Shown in pieces: positions 7,322-17,648 of a stretch of 64,000 bases of DNA (positions are counted from its first letter, which is position 1; each line of letters opens with the position of its first letter). This stretch comes from Bacteroidaceae bacterium (lineage in GTDB: Bacteria > Bacteroidota > Bacteroidia > Bacteroidales > Bacteroidaceae). Below the pieces are notes generated by a model, which saw only the letters and a program-made list of their open reading frames with translations, was not told the origin of the DNA and did not search any database. The DNA lies in assembly GCA_017520935.1 (NCBI GenBank), contig JAFXEF010000001.1, positions 1 through 64,000 on the forward strand, read 5' to 3'. A program made the translations under genes and the position numbers.

Positions 7322-8644
7322 ATGGAAATATATCTTGTAATAGTTTCGTTGGTCTTGTTGAGTGTGCTTGGCATAGTGGCTCTTGTGCTTTTGGTGAAGG
7401 TGAATCGTAGACGCCAGGCACTGGGCGAGGAGCAGTTGCGTCAGCTACTGACAGAGCAGACTGCCGAATTGTTGGGGCAGTTGCAGACGGTGCGCGAGGA
7501 ACTGTCGCGTATAACACGTGAGCAGATGGCTGAAAACCGTATGGAGTTGGGACGTAGGGTAGAGGACTTGCGTAAGGAAATTGCCGACAATCAGGTGCTG
7601 CAGCTACAACAGATACTGGATACGCTCAATAGGAATCTGCTTACGACCAATGAGTTGCAGCGCGATAAACTGGAGACCATGACTCGTAGGCAAGAGCAGT
7701 TGGTGCAGTCTACGGAAAAGCGCCTCGATGAGATGCGTCTGATGGTGGAAGAGAAACTGCAGAAGACACTCAACGAGCGCATAGGACAATCGTTCGAGCT
7801 GGTAAGGACACAATTGGAGAATGTGCAGAAGGGGTTAGGCGAGATGAAGAGTCTGGCACAAGATGTAGGCGGCCTGAAGCGGGTGCTCACTAATGTGAAA
7901 ACCCGAGGAACTTTCGGAGAAGTGCAACTGCAAGCCCTGTTGGAGCAGATGCTTAGTCCGGAACAGTATGACGCTAATGTCAAAACCAAGCAGAAGAGCA
8001 CGGAATTTGTGGAGTTTGCGGTCAAACTTCCTGGTAAGGAGGATGGTTTGGAGTGTGTATACCTGCCGATAGATGCGAAGTTTCCCAAAGATGCATACGA
8101 GCAGTATCTCGATGCCTATGAATCGGGGGAGGTGGAACGTATCAATGCGACTTCGCATCAGCTTGAGATTGTGGTCAAGAAGATGGCACGCGACATACGG
8201 GACAAGTACCTTGATCCACCCTATACCACCGATTTTGGAATCATGTTCCTGCCTTTCGAAAATATATATGCTGAGGTTATTCGTCGCACAGCACTTGTAG
8301 AGCTGCTTCAACGTGAATTCAGGGTTATCGTAACTGGACCTACCACACTTGGTGCTATTCTCAACAGTCTACAGATGGGTTTCCGTACGTTGGCCATTGA
8401 GAAGCGCTCAAGTGAAGTATGGACGGTGCTGGCAGCAGTGAAAACGGAGTTCGGCAAGTTTGGCGGTATGCTGATGAAGGTGCAGAAGAACCTTGAGACT
8501 GCGGGTACGCAGCTTGATGAGGTGATAGGCAAGCGCACCCGTGCCATAGAGCGGAAGTTGCGTCAGGTGCAAGAGCTACCTGCCGATCAGTCGGCAGATA
8601 TCTTGTCACTTGATAGTGCTGTACTTGACGAAGAGCAGGAGTGA
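7322..8644 (+). CDS. rmuC: RmuC family DNA recombination protein
   Basis: About 440 residues. An N-terminal membrane helix (YLVIVSLVLLSVLGIVALVLLV) is followed by a long coiled coil (residues 30-190) and the RmuC nuclease-like domain, visible as GTFGEVQLQALLEQMLSPEQYD, LPIDAKFPKDAYEQYL and FLPFENIYAEVIRR. RmuC limits inversions at short inverted repeats in E. coli; the domain belongs to the PD-(D/E)XK-like group. An ATG at 7310 (four residues earlier) is equally possible. The gene shares its direction with the next two genes but has its own promoter. Confidence 0.92.
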   Translation: MEIYLVIVSLVLLSVLGIVALVLLVKVNRRRQALGEEQLRQLLTEQTAELLGQLQTVREELSRITREQMAENRMELGRRVEDLRKEIADNQVLQLQQILDTLNRNLLTTNELQRDKLETMTRRQEQLVQSTEKRLDEMRLMVEEKLQKTLNERIGQSFELVRTQLENVQKGLGEMKSLAQDVGGLKRVLTNVKTRGTFGEVQLQALLEQMLSPEQYDANVKTKQKSTEFVEFAVKLPGKEDGLECVYLPIDAKFPKDAYEQYLDAYESGEVERINATSHQLEIVVKKMARDIRDKYLDPPYTTDFGIMFLPFENIYAEVIRRTALVELLQREFRVIVTGPTTLGAILNSLQMGFRTLAIEKRSSEVWTVLAAVKTEFGKFGGMLMKVQKNLETAGTQLDEVIGKRTRAIERKLRQVQELPADQSADILSLDSAVLDEEQE

Positions 8645-8684
8645 TGGTATATGAAAAATGAACACTATTAAAGAAATAGGAAAT

Positions 8685-9317
8685 ATGAAAAAGACAATCT
8701 TAACCGTTGGCATCCTCGGCTGCATGTTGGCTGGTTGCCAAAACAAGCAACAGGAGACAACAGCCGTGTGTACACAGCAAGAGAACCAGGTGGTGGCTAC
8801 TATTATGGAACGCCGTAGCATCCGTAAGTACAAGCCGCAGCCGGTAGAGCGTGAGAAAATGGAACTCATCCTCAAGTGTGGCATCAATGCACCGAACGGA
8901 CAGAACAAGCAGTCTTGGGAAGTGCGTGTAGTAGATAATCCCGTGTTTATGGCCGAAATCAAAGAGGCTATGGCCAAGGGACATCCCGATATGGATCCTG
9001 AAATGGTGAAGGGGTGTTTCCGCGGAGCTCCTACGATGGTGTTTATAGCTCGTGCCAAGTCGTATGACTTCTCGGCCTACGATTGCGGACTTATGGCCGA
9101 GAATATGGTGCTTTCTGCTTGGTCTATGGGAGTAGGTTCTATATGCTTGGGCAGTCCTGTGCGTTTCTTAACAGACAATGAGGCTTGCCTGCCTATCCTT
9201 GAAAAGCTCGGGTTCAGCGAAGACTATGAGTTGTGCCTTTGTGTAGGTTTCGGCTATGCCGACGAGGCTCCTGCTGCCAAACCGCGCGATTGGGGCAAGG
9301 TGAAGTACGTGGACTAA
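8685..9317 (+). CDS. Lipoprotein nitroreductase-family oxidoreductase
   Basis: A 210-residue protein. Residues 1-18 are a lipoprotein signal (KKTILTVGILGCMLAGC with lipobox LAGC), which is unusual for this family. The rest is an FMN-binding nitroreductase: MERRSIRKYKPQPVE, APNGQNKQSWEVRVV, GLMAENMVLSAWSMGVGSICLGSP. Such enzymes bind FMN and reduce nitro or quinone-like substrates with NAD(P)H. Here the predicted location is membrane-anchored in the periplasm or on the surface, where the electron donor is unclear. The ATG at 8685 is chosen because it begins the signal peptide; the ATG at 8658 would add nine polar residues. A hairpin (9338-9361) without a T-run separates it from the sulfatase. 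Confidence 0.88.
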   Translation: MKKTILTVGILGCMLAGCQNKQQETTAVCTQQENQVVATIMERRSIRKYKPQPVEREKMELILKCGINAPNGQNKQSWEVRVVDNPVFMAEIKEAMAKGHPDMDPEMVKGCFRGAPTMVFIARAKSYDFSAYDCGLMAENMVLSAWSMGVGSICLGSPVRFLTDNEACLPILEKLGFSEDYELCLCVGFGYADEAPAAKPRDWGKVKYVD

Positions 9318-9377
9318 GTCCCTGAAATAATGATTGGGTGGGGCAGGGGAACTTGCCCCACTAAAATGATAGGTACT

Positions 9378-10754
9378 ATGAAGAAGAACCTTCCTCTTTA
9401 CGCTGCAGGATTATTAGTTACCTCTACAATGCAGGCTTATGCTCAAGGCGAGGCATCATTGCTCCGTCCCAATATTGTGTTCATCCTTGCCGATGACCTC
9501 GGCTATGCCGATTTGGCCTGCTATGGTAATGAGTATATTGAGACTCCAGTCATTGACCAGTTGGCAGCAACGGGAGCCCGCTTCACCCGTTGCTATGCGG
9601 GCTCGGCAGTGAGTTCCCCTTCGCGTTGTACGCTGATGACAGGCAAGCATACGGGGCATAGTACTATTCGTGACAATTTTGTACAGGCTGGAGGCATTGA
9701 GGGTAAGAAGGGGGAACAGACCATTCGCCGTATGCACTTACTGGAGTCTGACACAACGATTGCCGATGTGCTTCGAGCTGCAGGCTATCGTACCTGTCTG
9801 GTCAACAAATGGCATCTCGACGGTTTTAATCCCGAAGCCACACCTCTCAATCGCGGATTTGATGAGTTTTATGGTTGGCTCATTAGTACGGCTCATTCCA
9901 ATGACCCCTATTATTATCCTTACTATCGTTTTCATGGCAGTGAGTTGATTAATATTGTCGAGAATGAGGGTGGGGCACATGCCATTCACAATACCGACCT
10001 CTCTACCGATGATGCCATTCGCTTCATACGTCGCAACCAGAACTCTCCCTTCTTTCTCTATTTGGCTTACGATGCTCCACACGAGCCTTATAACATAGAT
10101 GACACACATTGGTATACCCACACGCCTTGGGCAGCCAATACCCAACGATATGCCTCGCTAATAACCCATATGGACAGTGCTATCGGGCGTGTATTGGCCG
10201 AACTGGACTCCCTTGGTCTACGCAACAATACCCTTGTCATCTTTGCTTCCGATAACGGAGCTGCCCGTCAGGCACCACGCGAGACACTCCGATGTGTAGG
10301 TGACCTACGCGGAATGAAGGCACAGATGTACGAAGGAGGTTTGCGCGTACCTTTCATCGTGAATATGCCGGGTCGCGTGGCGCCTCATACCATAGACAAT
10401 CGTATATGGTTCCCTGATGTAATGCCTACACTTGCTCACGTGGCTGGTGCCGCAGAATATCTGCCGAAGGAGCTGGATGGCATGAATATCGCCCCACTGT
10501 TCTATGACGGAAACACCTCTATGGATACGGATAGCCGATTGCTATATTGGGAATTTCCAGGAAAGCAGCGGGCGGCTATTCGTGGTGGATGGAAGGCTGT
10601 ATCCGTGAAGCGCGGTACACCGCTTGAACTATATCGGATAGATGAAGATCCGAACGAAACAACTAATCTCGCACCACTCTATCCTGCATTGGTGACTGAG
10701 ATGGATAGCCTGATGCGATGTGCTCATCGCCCATCGCCCAACTTCCCAGAGTGA
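9378..10754 (+). CDS. Secreted Ser-type sulfatase
   Basis: A 458-residue protein with a signal peptide (LYAAGLLVTSTMQAYAQ). Metal-binding FILADDLGYADL and the sulfatase signature SSPSRCTLMTGKHTGH are clear. The modified position is Ser (S-x-P-S-R), so formylglycine would be made by the radical SAM maturase anSME rather than by a Cys-specific enzyme. FASDNGAA and the late WKAV motif complete the fold. It hydrolyses sulfate esters, probably on host or plant polysaccharides; the exact substrate cannot be read. There is no SusC/SusD pair or maturase nearby. The start is set at the signal peptide; ATGs at 9330 and 9366 are less likely. Confidence 0.93.
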   Translation: MKKNLPLYAAGLLVTSTMQAYAQGEASLLRPNIVFILADDLGYADLACYGNEYIETPVIDQLAATGARFTRCYAGSAVSSPSRCTLMTGKHTGHSTIRDNFVQAGGIEGKKGEQTIRRMHLLESDTTIADVLRAAGYRTCLVNKWHLDGFNPEATPLNRGFDEFYGWLISTAHSNDPYYYPYYRFHGSELINIVENEGGAHAIHNTDLSTDDAIRFIRRNQNSPFFLYLAYDAPHEPYNIDDTHWYTHTPWAANTQRYASLITHMDSAIGRVLAELDSLGLRNNTLVIFASDNGAARQAPRETLRCVGDLRGMKAQMYEGGLRVPFIVNMPGRVAPHTIDNRIWFPDVMPTLAHVAGAAEYLPKELDGMNIAPLFYDGNTSMDTDSRLLYWEFPGKQRAAIRGGWKAVSVKRGTPLELYRIDEDPNETTNLAPLYPALVTEMDSLMRCAHRPSPNFPE

Positions 10755-10811
10755 TATATACGGTTGTTTGTATAAGATAAACGATGAAAAGGTTTTAGTA
10801 GAATATTTAAA

Positions 10812-12980
10812 ATGTTTAAGATGAAAAGATTAAGATTTTATGTGACATTAGCATTAGCATGTACGCTTTTCGGAGCGCAGGCCGATGAAGGAATGTGGCT
10901 GCTTCAGATGATGGAGGAGCAGTACTTGGTGGATCAAATGAAAAAGCAGGGGCTGCAACTTGAAGGCACCGACCTCTACAACCCCACTGCCCCCTCAATC
11001 AAGGATGCTGTAGGTATCTTTGGCGGTGGTTGCACGGGTGAGATTGTATCTCCCGAGGGACTCATTCTCACCAACCATCACTGTGGCTATGGTGCCATTC
11101 AGCAACACAGTTCCGTGGAGCACGACTACCTTACCGATGGATTCTGGGCTATGACCCGCAGTGAGGAACTGCCTACTCCAGGACTGGAATTTACCTTTGT
11201 AGAGAAGATTGTGGATGTTACCGATAAGGTGAATGCCCTCATCGCGAGCGACAGTATCAGCGAGGCACAGTCGCTGTCATATCAGTTCCTGGGTCGCATG
11301 GCCAGTGAGGAGCTCAAGGCCAGCGAGTATGATGGCATGCCCGGTATAGAGGCCATCGTGCGCCCCTTCTATGCTGGCAACCGCTACTATTTGTTCTTCC
11401 TCAAGGTATATTCTGATATCCGCATGGTAGCTGCACCTCCCTCGTCGGTGGGCAAGTTTGGTGGTGAGACTGACAACTGGATGTGGCCGCGCCACACAGG
11501 CGACTTCTCCATGTTCCGCATTTATGCCGATTCACTGGGCAATCCCGCCCTCTATAGCGAGAACAACGTTCCTCTCCGCACTCCCAAGCATCTGAGCATC
11601 TCTGTCAAGGGACTCAATGAGGGTGACTATGCTATGGTGATGGGCTTCCCCGGCAGCACCCAGCGATTCCTCACCCGCAGCGAGATTCAGCACCGTATGG
11701 ATTGCCAGAACACTCCACGCATTCAGGTGCGTGAAGCTCGTCAGGAAGTATTGAAGAAGGAGATGGCTGCCAGCGACAAGGTACGCATCCAGTATGCGGG
11801 CAAGTATGCCAGCAGCAGTAACTATTGGAAGAACTCCATTGGAATGAACAAAGCCATTGTCGACAACAAGGTACGCGAGGCCAAGACCGAACAGGAGGCA
11901 CGCTTTGCTCGCTTTGCAGCCGAACAGGGCAACGATGAATATGCTACCGTAGTGACCAAGATTGATGAACTTATGGCCAAGACATCATCCGAGGCCTATC
12001 TGCGTATGGCATTCACTGAGACCTTCATGATGGGTATTGAGTTCGGAGCTCCCTACCGTGTGATGGACAGCCTCAAGGTGGCTATCAAGGGTAAGAACAA
12101 GGAGGCCATAGCCAAGTGGAGCGATGAACTGCGCAAGTCGTATGCCCAAATACATAATAAGGACTACGACCACGAGGTAGACCGTAAGGTTGCCAAGGCT
12201 CTCTTTGCCCTCTATAAGGAGATGAATATTGAGTTGCCCGCTTTCTATGCCATCATCGACATGGAGTATAAGGGCAACATCGACCGCTACATTGATGATA
12301 TGTACGACAACTCCATCACTGCTAACGAACAGAATCTCGAGAAGTTCCTCAAGAAACCTTCGGCTAAGGCTATAGATAAAGACCTTGCAACAGCTTTCTC
12401 GCGTGGTAAGTGGGAGATGTACACTCGTCTCAATGCAGCCACAGCCGCTACTCGTGACGAGTTACAACTCCTGCACAAAACGTATGTACGTGGTCTCTGT
12501 GAGATGTATGCTCCCACGCCCAAGGCACCCGATGCGAACTTTACCCTGCGTCTTACATACGGTACAGTGAAGCCCTATAGTCCCAAGAACGGAGTTAGCT
12601 ACGACTATTACACCACACTTGAGGGTGTGATGGAGAAGGAGGATGCAGCCAATCCCGAGTTTGTAGTGCCCGAGAAGCTCAAGCAACTCTATGCCGCCAA
12701 GGACTATGGCCGCTATGCAATGAACGATGGTCGCTTGCCTGTAAACTTCATCACCACCAATGATATCACAGGCGGTAATAGTGGAAGTCCCGTGATGAAT
12801 GCCAACGGCGAACTCATTGGCTCGGCTTTCGATGGCAATTGGGAGTCACTGAGTGGCGATATCAACTTTGACAATGACAAGCAACGCTGCATCGTGGTAG
12901 ATATCCGCTACGTACTCTTCATTCTCGAGAAACTGGGTGGCTGCAAACACCTCGTCGATGAGATGACTATCGTAGAGTAA
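10812..12980 (+). CDS. dpp7: S46 family dipeptidyl-peptidase, DPP7 type
   Basis: A 722-residue periplasmic serine peptidase with a signal peptide ([16 protein letters not shown]). The chymotrypsin-like domain carries catalytic His in [13 protein letters not shown] and Ser in [10 protein letters not shown], separated by the helical domain of the S46 family. Eighteen residues after the catalytic Ser the sequence is FDGN. In characterised members Gly here goes with DPP7 (hydrophobic P1) and Arg with DPP11 (acidic P1), so I infer DPP7 specificity. Such enzymes remove dipeptides from peptides in amino-acid-fermenting Bacteroidota. An ATG at 10821 is an equally good start. The gene ends at a long palindrome. 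Confidence 0.93.
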   Translation: MFKMKRLRFYVTLALACTLFGAQADEGMWLLQMMEEQYLVDQMKKQGLQLEGTDLYNPTAPSIKDAVGIFGGGCTGEIVSPEGLILTNHHCGYGAIQQHSSVEHDYLTDGFWAMTRSEELPTPGLEFTFVEKIVDVTDKVNALIASDSISEAQSLSYQFLGRMASEELKASEYDGMPGIEAIVRPFYAGNRYYLFFLKVYSDIRMVAAPPSSVGKFGGETDNWMWPRHTGDFSMFRIYADSLGNPALYSENNVPLRTPKHLSISVKGLNEGDYAMVMGFPGSTQRFLTRSEIQHRMDCQNTPRIQVREARQEVLKKEMAASDKVRIQYAGKYASSSNYWKNSIGMNKAIVDNKVREAKTEQEARFARFAAEQGNDEYATVVTKIDELMAKTSSEAYLRMAFTETFMMGIEFGAPYRVMDSLKVAIKGKNKEAIAKWSDELRKSYAQIHNKDYDHEVDRKVAKALFALYKEMNIELPAFYAIIDMEYKGNIDRYIDDMYDNSITANEQNLEKFLKKPSAKAIDKDLATAFSRGKWEMYTRLNAATAATRDELQLLHKTYVRGLCEMYAPTPKAPDANFTLRLTYGTVKPYSPKNGVSYDYYTTLEGVMEKEDAANPEFVVPEKLKQLYAAKDYGRYAMNDGRLPVNFITTNDITGGNSGSPVMNANGELIGSAFDGNWESLSGDINFDNDKQRCIVVDIRYVLFILEKLGGCKHLVDEMTIVE

Positions 12981-13004
12981 TCAGCAAATAGATAGAATCT
13001 AACC

Positions 13005-13042
13005 GTAATCCCTGTATAAACAGCTGTTTATACAGGGATTAC
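13005..13042. terminator. 38-bp perfect palindrome between convergent genes
   Basis: GTAATCCCTGTATAAACAG at 13005-13023 is followed at once by its exact inverse complement to 13042. It lies between dpp7 and the tolC-like gene. It lacks a T-run, so it may act as a bidirectional terminator through stem strength. Confidence 0.7.
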
Positions 13043-13070
13043 TTGTTGAAAAAGACGCTTCAGGACAGCC

Positions 13071-14492
13071 TTATTCTAAATATACCGTGATGCCACCGCT
13101 GAGCTGGAGCAGCGAAATCTCGCATACCTTGGTGTTGTACTCGGCCACGAGGATGCGCTCCTCAGCATCAAGGAGGCTCTTCTGTGCCTCGCGCATCTCA
13201 ATGCCGGAGAGGTCGCCGAGGAGATAACGCTCGTGGGCGATGTCGTAGTTCTCGCGGGCAGCGATGACGTTCTCCTTCTCTAAGGCGAGCAGCATGCGGT
13301 TGTTTTCGTAGGCCTGCCACAGGTCGGCTAGGTCGGTGTAGAGCGCGAGGGTGAGGTCATATTGTTGCAGCTCGGCATTCTTTACTGAGAGGCGGGCATT
13401 GCGTTGTTCGCTACGACGCTTGCCGTCGTAGAGGTTGAAGCCGATGGTCACACCCACATCGCCACCCCATTGGTTACGGCGTAGGGTATTGCCGGAACCA
13501 TAGCGGTTGGTGTTGTTGCCATAGCCGGCATTGAGGCGTACGTAAGGGTAGTTGCGCGAGCGTACACTGCGCAGGTCAATCTCGGCCAAGGTCTGGTTTT
13601 GAGCCGCGATCATCATGGAGGCATTATTCCGTTTGGTGAGCACCCAAAGACTGTCAAACTGTGGCAAGGCAAGCAGTTCGATGTCTTCGTCGCAGGAGGT
13701 GAAGTTGACATTGAGACTGTCTTCGGCCATCAGCTCGTGAAGACGGATGCGCGATGAGGCCAACAGTTCGCGTTGCTTGAGGCACTGGGCACTGTCAGCA
13801 TTGAAGTCCACACGTGCCTGCTGCAGGTCGAGCCGTGAGAGTGAACCGATCATCCAACGCTCATAGACAATGCGGAGACGTTCGCGCGAGAGTTCCACGG
13901 CCGAGAGGTAGTTTTGCAGGCGCTGGCGCTGTTGTACGAAGTTGTAGTACTCAGCGGTAAGTTCGGCCATGTAATCCTCAATGGCAAGGCGTGTCTGGGT
14001 AGCGGATATCAGTTTGAGCTCGCGCAAGCGATTGTAGTTGGCCTGTAGCTGGAATCCGTTGAACACGGTCCACGACACATCTATGCCTGCATTGAGCCCA
14101 TCGTCATAGATGCCTCGGGTCTTTGTCACGCTCTCATCGGCACGGTTCACTGCATCGCTGCTGTTGAGGGCACCGTTATATCCTGCCGAGAGGCTCACCG
14201 AGGGGAACAGTCCGGCATTTTCCATCGTGGCATTGTTGGCTGCCATCTGCTCCTCGTTGCGGGTGATGCGAAGCGAGTAGTTCTTGTCGAGCCCTCGCTC
14301 AAGACACTCCTTCAAGGACGACGGTCGGGTATTCTCGGTCGTCTGTAGAGTTTCGCTATGCAGGGTGGAGAGGATAGAGGTGGAGTCAGGGGTGATGGTT
14401 CTCGGTTGAGAGTGGTGTGACTCTGCACTCCTGCTTTCCTGCACTCCTAAGAACAGCAGCATAGCTGCTACATATATATATCGGTGTCTCAT
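13071..14492 (-). CDS. TolC-family outer membrane efflux channel
   Basis: About 473 residues with a signal peptide (RHRYIYVAAMLLFLGVQESRSA). Two outer-membrane-factor repeats are visible, each with long helices and a strand turn: SLSAGYNGALNSSDAV and LNAGYGNNTNRYGSG. It forms the trimeric exit duct for the RND pump encoded upstream. The start ATG (14490-14492) overlaps the pump stop by 4 nt, so the two are translationally coupled. An upstream in-frame ATG at 14624 lies inside the pump gene and is rejected. The second repeat covers about residues 290-470. Confidence 0.9.
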   Translation of the reverse strand: MRHRYIYVAAMLLFLGVQESRSAESHHSQPRTITPDSTSILSTLHSETLQTTENTRPSSLKECLERGLDKNYSLRITRNEEQMAANNATMENAGLFPSVSLSAGYNGALNSSDAVNRADESVTKTRGIYDDGLNAGIDVSWTVFNGFQLQANYNRLRELKLISATQTRLAIEDYMAELTAEYYNFVQQRQRLQNYLSAVELSRERLRIVYERWMIGSLSRLDLQQARVDFNADSAQCLKQRELLASSRIRLHELMAEDSLNVNFTSCDEDIELLALPQFDSLWVLTKRNNASMMIAAQNQTLAEIDLRSVRSRNYPYVRLNAGYGNNTNRYGSGNTLRRNQWGGDVGVTIGFNLYDGKRRSEQRNARLSVKNAELQQYDLTLALYTDLADLWQAYENNRMLLALEKENVIAARENYDIAHERYLLGDLSGIEMREAQKSLLDAEERILVAEYNTKVCEISLLQLSGGITVYLE

Positions 14493-17400
14493 TGGTTGTC
14501 CTCCTCTTTTGATTGGTCGGTTGAAATGTAACTGTATATGGCTGGCACCACATACATGGTCATAATGGTAGAGATGAGCATGCCACCCACCACGGCTGTA
14601 CCCATGGCGATACGTCCGTTGCATCCCTCACCCGTGGCATACATCAGCGGCAAGAGACCAAGGATGGTCGATGCGCTGGTCATAAGGATCGGGCGTAAGC
14701 GCTGTACGGATGCTTCGCGTATGGCTGTCATCTTGTCCTCGCCATTCTTTTGGCGTTGGTTGGCAAATTCCACGATAAGGATACCGTTCTTGGCCACCAG
14801 TCCCACGAGCATAATCATACCGATCTCCGAGTAGATGTTCATCGTCTGGTCGCCTACCATCATGAAGATGAGTGCTCCGAAGATGGCCAATGGGATGGTA
14901 ATCATAATGATGATGGGGTCTTTGAAGCTCTCAAACTGTGCTGCGAGAATCAGGTAGATGAGCACGAGTGCCAAGCCAAAGGCGAAGAAGAGGCTCGATG
15001 AACTCTCGCGGAACTCCTTGGACTCACCTGACAGGGCGGTACGGAAGGTGTCGTCGAGCACCTCGGCAGCAATCTTGTCCATCTCGTCAAGACCGTCACC
15101 GATGGTCTTCCCTTCGGCCAAACCTGCCGATACGGTAGCCGCCACAAAACGGTTGTAGCGATACAGCTTCGGGGGTGCTATACCCTCGACAAGTTCCACG
15201 AGGTTGTCCATCTGTATCATCTCTCCATTGTCACTACGCATATAGATGGACTTAAGATTGGCCGGAGCATTACGCTGCTGACGGTTGATCTCACCCACAA
15301 TCTCATACTGCTTGCCATTGAGGTAGAGGTATCCCATACGCTGACCGCTGAGTCCATATTGCAGGGTCTGTGCAATATCACGGGTGTTCACACCCATCAG
15401 ATTGGCTTTCTCGCGGTTTATCTGGATGCGTACCTCGGGCTTGCTGAACTTGAGGTTCACGTCGGCCATCTGGAATGTGGGGTTCTCATACACACGGGTC
15501 ATAAACTCGGGCAACACCTCGGCCAGCTTCTCTATGCTGGTCGCCTGCAGCACATACTGTACGGGCATACCGCCACGGCGTCCGCCGAAGGTCGACTGCT
15601 GCTGCACGAATGAGCGGGCACCCGTCTTCTTCTGCACCGCCTTGGAGAGCTGCTCGGCCACCTCCATCTGCGAGTAGTCGCGGTCCTTGATGTCCTTCAA
15701 GGTAATCTGTACGTTACCCGAACCGCTCGACACACGTGCTGTGATGAATTCGGCATCGGGCATGATGGAGTCGGCCAGACGGCTAATCTCCTCCGTATAG
15801 TCGCGCATATATTCATAGGTCACGCCCTCAGGACCCATCGTGCGGATGGTAATCTGCGAGCGGTCTTCAAGCGGGGCCATCTCTGAAGGCACTTCGCCCC
15901 ACATCCATATACAACCACCAAATGAAATGATCATAACTATCAGTGCAATGGCACGGTAGCGCAGGATGAATTTGAGCGAGCGCTCATAGAAGTTGTTGAG
16001 CCACACGAAGAAAGGCTCTGTCACGCGATAGAACCACGGCTGCTCCTTGCGACGTTTCAGAATTTTGGTAGCCAGCATAGGGGTTACGGTGAGCGCGGCA
16101 AAGGATGATATGATCACCGCGCCGGCAATCACCAGCGCAAACTCGCGGAACAATCGGCCTGTGGTACCCTCCATGAAGACGATGGGGAAGAATACGGCAA
16201 GCAAGGTGATAGTGGTAGAGATTACGGCAAAGAAAATCTCCTTGGCACCCTCGATACCAGCAGCACGCGGCCGCATGCCCTTCTCTATACGTATATATAT
16301 ATTCTCCGTCATTACGATGGCATCGTCCACCACCAGACCCACGGAGAGCACGATGGCAAGCATCGTGAGCACATTGATGGAGAAGCCCAGCAGATACATG
16401 ATGAAGAATGCACCGATGAGCGATACCGGGATTACGATACAGGGCACAAGCGTCACGCGCCAGTCGCGGAGGAAGAGGAAGATAATGATGATAACGAGCA
16501 CGAATGCCTCCACCACCGTATTCTTCACCTCGTCGATAGAGGCGCGAATGAAGCGGGTATTGTCGAAACCATACTTATACTCCACATCCTCGGGGAGGTC
16601 CTTCTTCATAATCTCCATACGCTCATACACCGCCTCGGCAATGTTGATATGGTTGGCACCGGGCTGTGGTACCACTACCACACCCACCATGGGCACACCG
16701 TTCATCTTCATGTAGCTCTTGATGTCGCGGGCGCTCAGTTCTGCACGGCCTATGTCGCTGAATCTTACGATGCGTCCGTTGCTCTCCTTAATTACAAGGT
16801 TGTTGAACTCCTCGGTCGTATGCATCAATCCGAGCGTACGGATGGACAGCTCCACCGTGTTACCCTCGATACTACCAGAGGGAAGCTCCACATTCTCTGA
16901 GTCGAGTGCGCTCTTCACGTCCATCGGGGTGATGCCATAGCCTGACATCTTCACGGGATCGAGCCACAGACGCATACAATACCTCTTCTCACCCCAGATA
17001 TTTACGGCACTCACTTCGGGGATGGTCTGCAATTGCTCCTTCACGGTAAGGTCAGCAATCTCGCTCAGCTCCAGCAACGAGCGCTTGTCGCTCTGTATGG
17101 CCACCATAAGGATAGGCGATGCATCGGCATCGGCCTTCGATACGGTTGGTGGGTCGCAGTCTCGTGGCAGGAAGCGCTGTGCACGCGACACCTTGTCGCG
17201 CACGTCATTGGCAGCTGTCTCCAAGTCGACCGACAACTCAAACTCCACCGTAATCCAGCACTGTCCCTGCTGGCTCACACTGGTCAGCGAGCGGATACCC
17301 GGTATACCATTGATATTCTGCTCCAGTGGCTCGGTAATCTGATTCTCTATGACGTCGGCATTGGCACCGGGATACGAGCATGATACCGAGATAATGGGAT

Positions 17401-17524
17401 TATCCACCGACGGATATTCACGGACACCCAGGCTCATGTAACCTATCGCACCGAACAGTACGATAATGAGCGTAAACACCGTGGCGAGCACCGGGCGACG
17501 TATACTTAGTTCTGATATATTCAC
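14489..17524 (-). CDS. RND efflux pump, HAE-1/AcrB-like
   Basis: A 1011-residue inner-membrane transporter with 12 expected helices. It begins MNISELSIRRPVLATVFTLIIVLFG, the usual N-terminus. The charged helix 4 motif VGLVVDDAIVMTENI (two Asp of the proton relay), the GSGNVQITLK region and the second-half motif VGLVAKNGILIVEFANQ are present. It exports amphipathic compounds by proton antiport with the adaptor (upstream) and channel (downstream). Its length is slightly below E. coli AcrB (1049), normal for Bacteroidota. Substrates cannot be inferred; no local repressor gene is adjacent. Confidence 0.95.
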   Translation of the reverse strand: MNISELSIRRPVLATVFTLIIVLFGAIGYMSLGVREYPSVDNPIISVSCSYPGANADVIENQITEPLEQNINGIPGIRSLTSVSQQGQCWITVEFELSVDLETAANDVRDKVSRAQRFLPRDCDPPTVSKADADASPILMVAIQSDKRSLLELSEIADLTVKEQLQTIPEVSAVNIWGEKRYCMRLWLDPVKMSGYGITPMDVKSALDSENVELPSGSIEGNTVELSIRTLGLMHTTEEFNNLVIKESNGRIVRFSDIGRAELSARDIKSYMKMNGVPMVGVVVVPQPGANHINIAEAVYERMEIMKKDLPEDVEYKYGFDNTRFIRASIDEVKNTVVEAFVLVIIIIFLFLRDWRVTLVPCIVIPVSLIGAFFIMYLLGFSINVLTMLAIVLSVGLVVDDAIVMTENIYIRIEKGMRPRAAGIEGAKEIFFAVISTTITLLAVFFPIVFMEGTTGRLFREFALVIAGAVIISSFAALTVTPMLATKILKRRKEQPWFYRVTEPFFVWLNNFYERSLKFILRYRAIALIVMIISFGGCIWMWGEVPSEMAPLEDRSQITIRTMGPEGVTYEYMRDYTEEISRLADSIMPDAEFITARVSSGSGNVQITLKDIKDRDYSQMEVAEQLSKAVQKKTGARSFVQQQSTFGGRRGGMPVQYVLQATSIEKLAEVLPEFMTRVYENPTFQMADVNLKFSKPEVRIQINREKANLMGVNTRDIAQTLQYGLSGQRMGYLYLNGKQYEIVGEINRQQRNAPANLKSIYMRSDNGEMIQMDNLVELVEGIAPPKLYRYNRFVAATVSAGLAEGKTIGDGLDEMDKIAAEVLDDTFRTALSGESKEFRESSSSLFFAFGLALVLIYLILAAQFESFKDPIIIMITIPLAIFGALIFMMVGDQTMNIYSEIGMIMLVGLVAKNGILIVEFANQRQKNGEDKMTAIREASVQRLRPILMTSASTILGLLPLMYATGEGCNGRIAMGTAVVGGMLISTIMTMYVVPAIYSYISTDQSKEEDNQ

Positions 17525-17648
17525 TTCGAAAAATTGAAAGTTAAAAGTTGAAAATTAAAAGTCACTTTAGAAAGTTGAAAATTGAAAGTTCATTCGTTGA
17601 TGTCCCATAAGGACAGAGGATAAACAACCGAAGGATAATTTTCAATTT

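Noticed and set aside
9338-9361. Terminator between the nitroreductase and sulfatase genes
   Set aside because: The stem GTGGGGCA/TGCCCCAC is good but no T-run follows; left as a hairpin of uncertain role.
14490-14624. Upstream extension of the TolC-family gene by 44 residues
   Set aside because: It lies inside the RND pump gene and lacks a signal peptide; the ATG at 14492 gives a proper signal and the usual 4-nt overlap.
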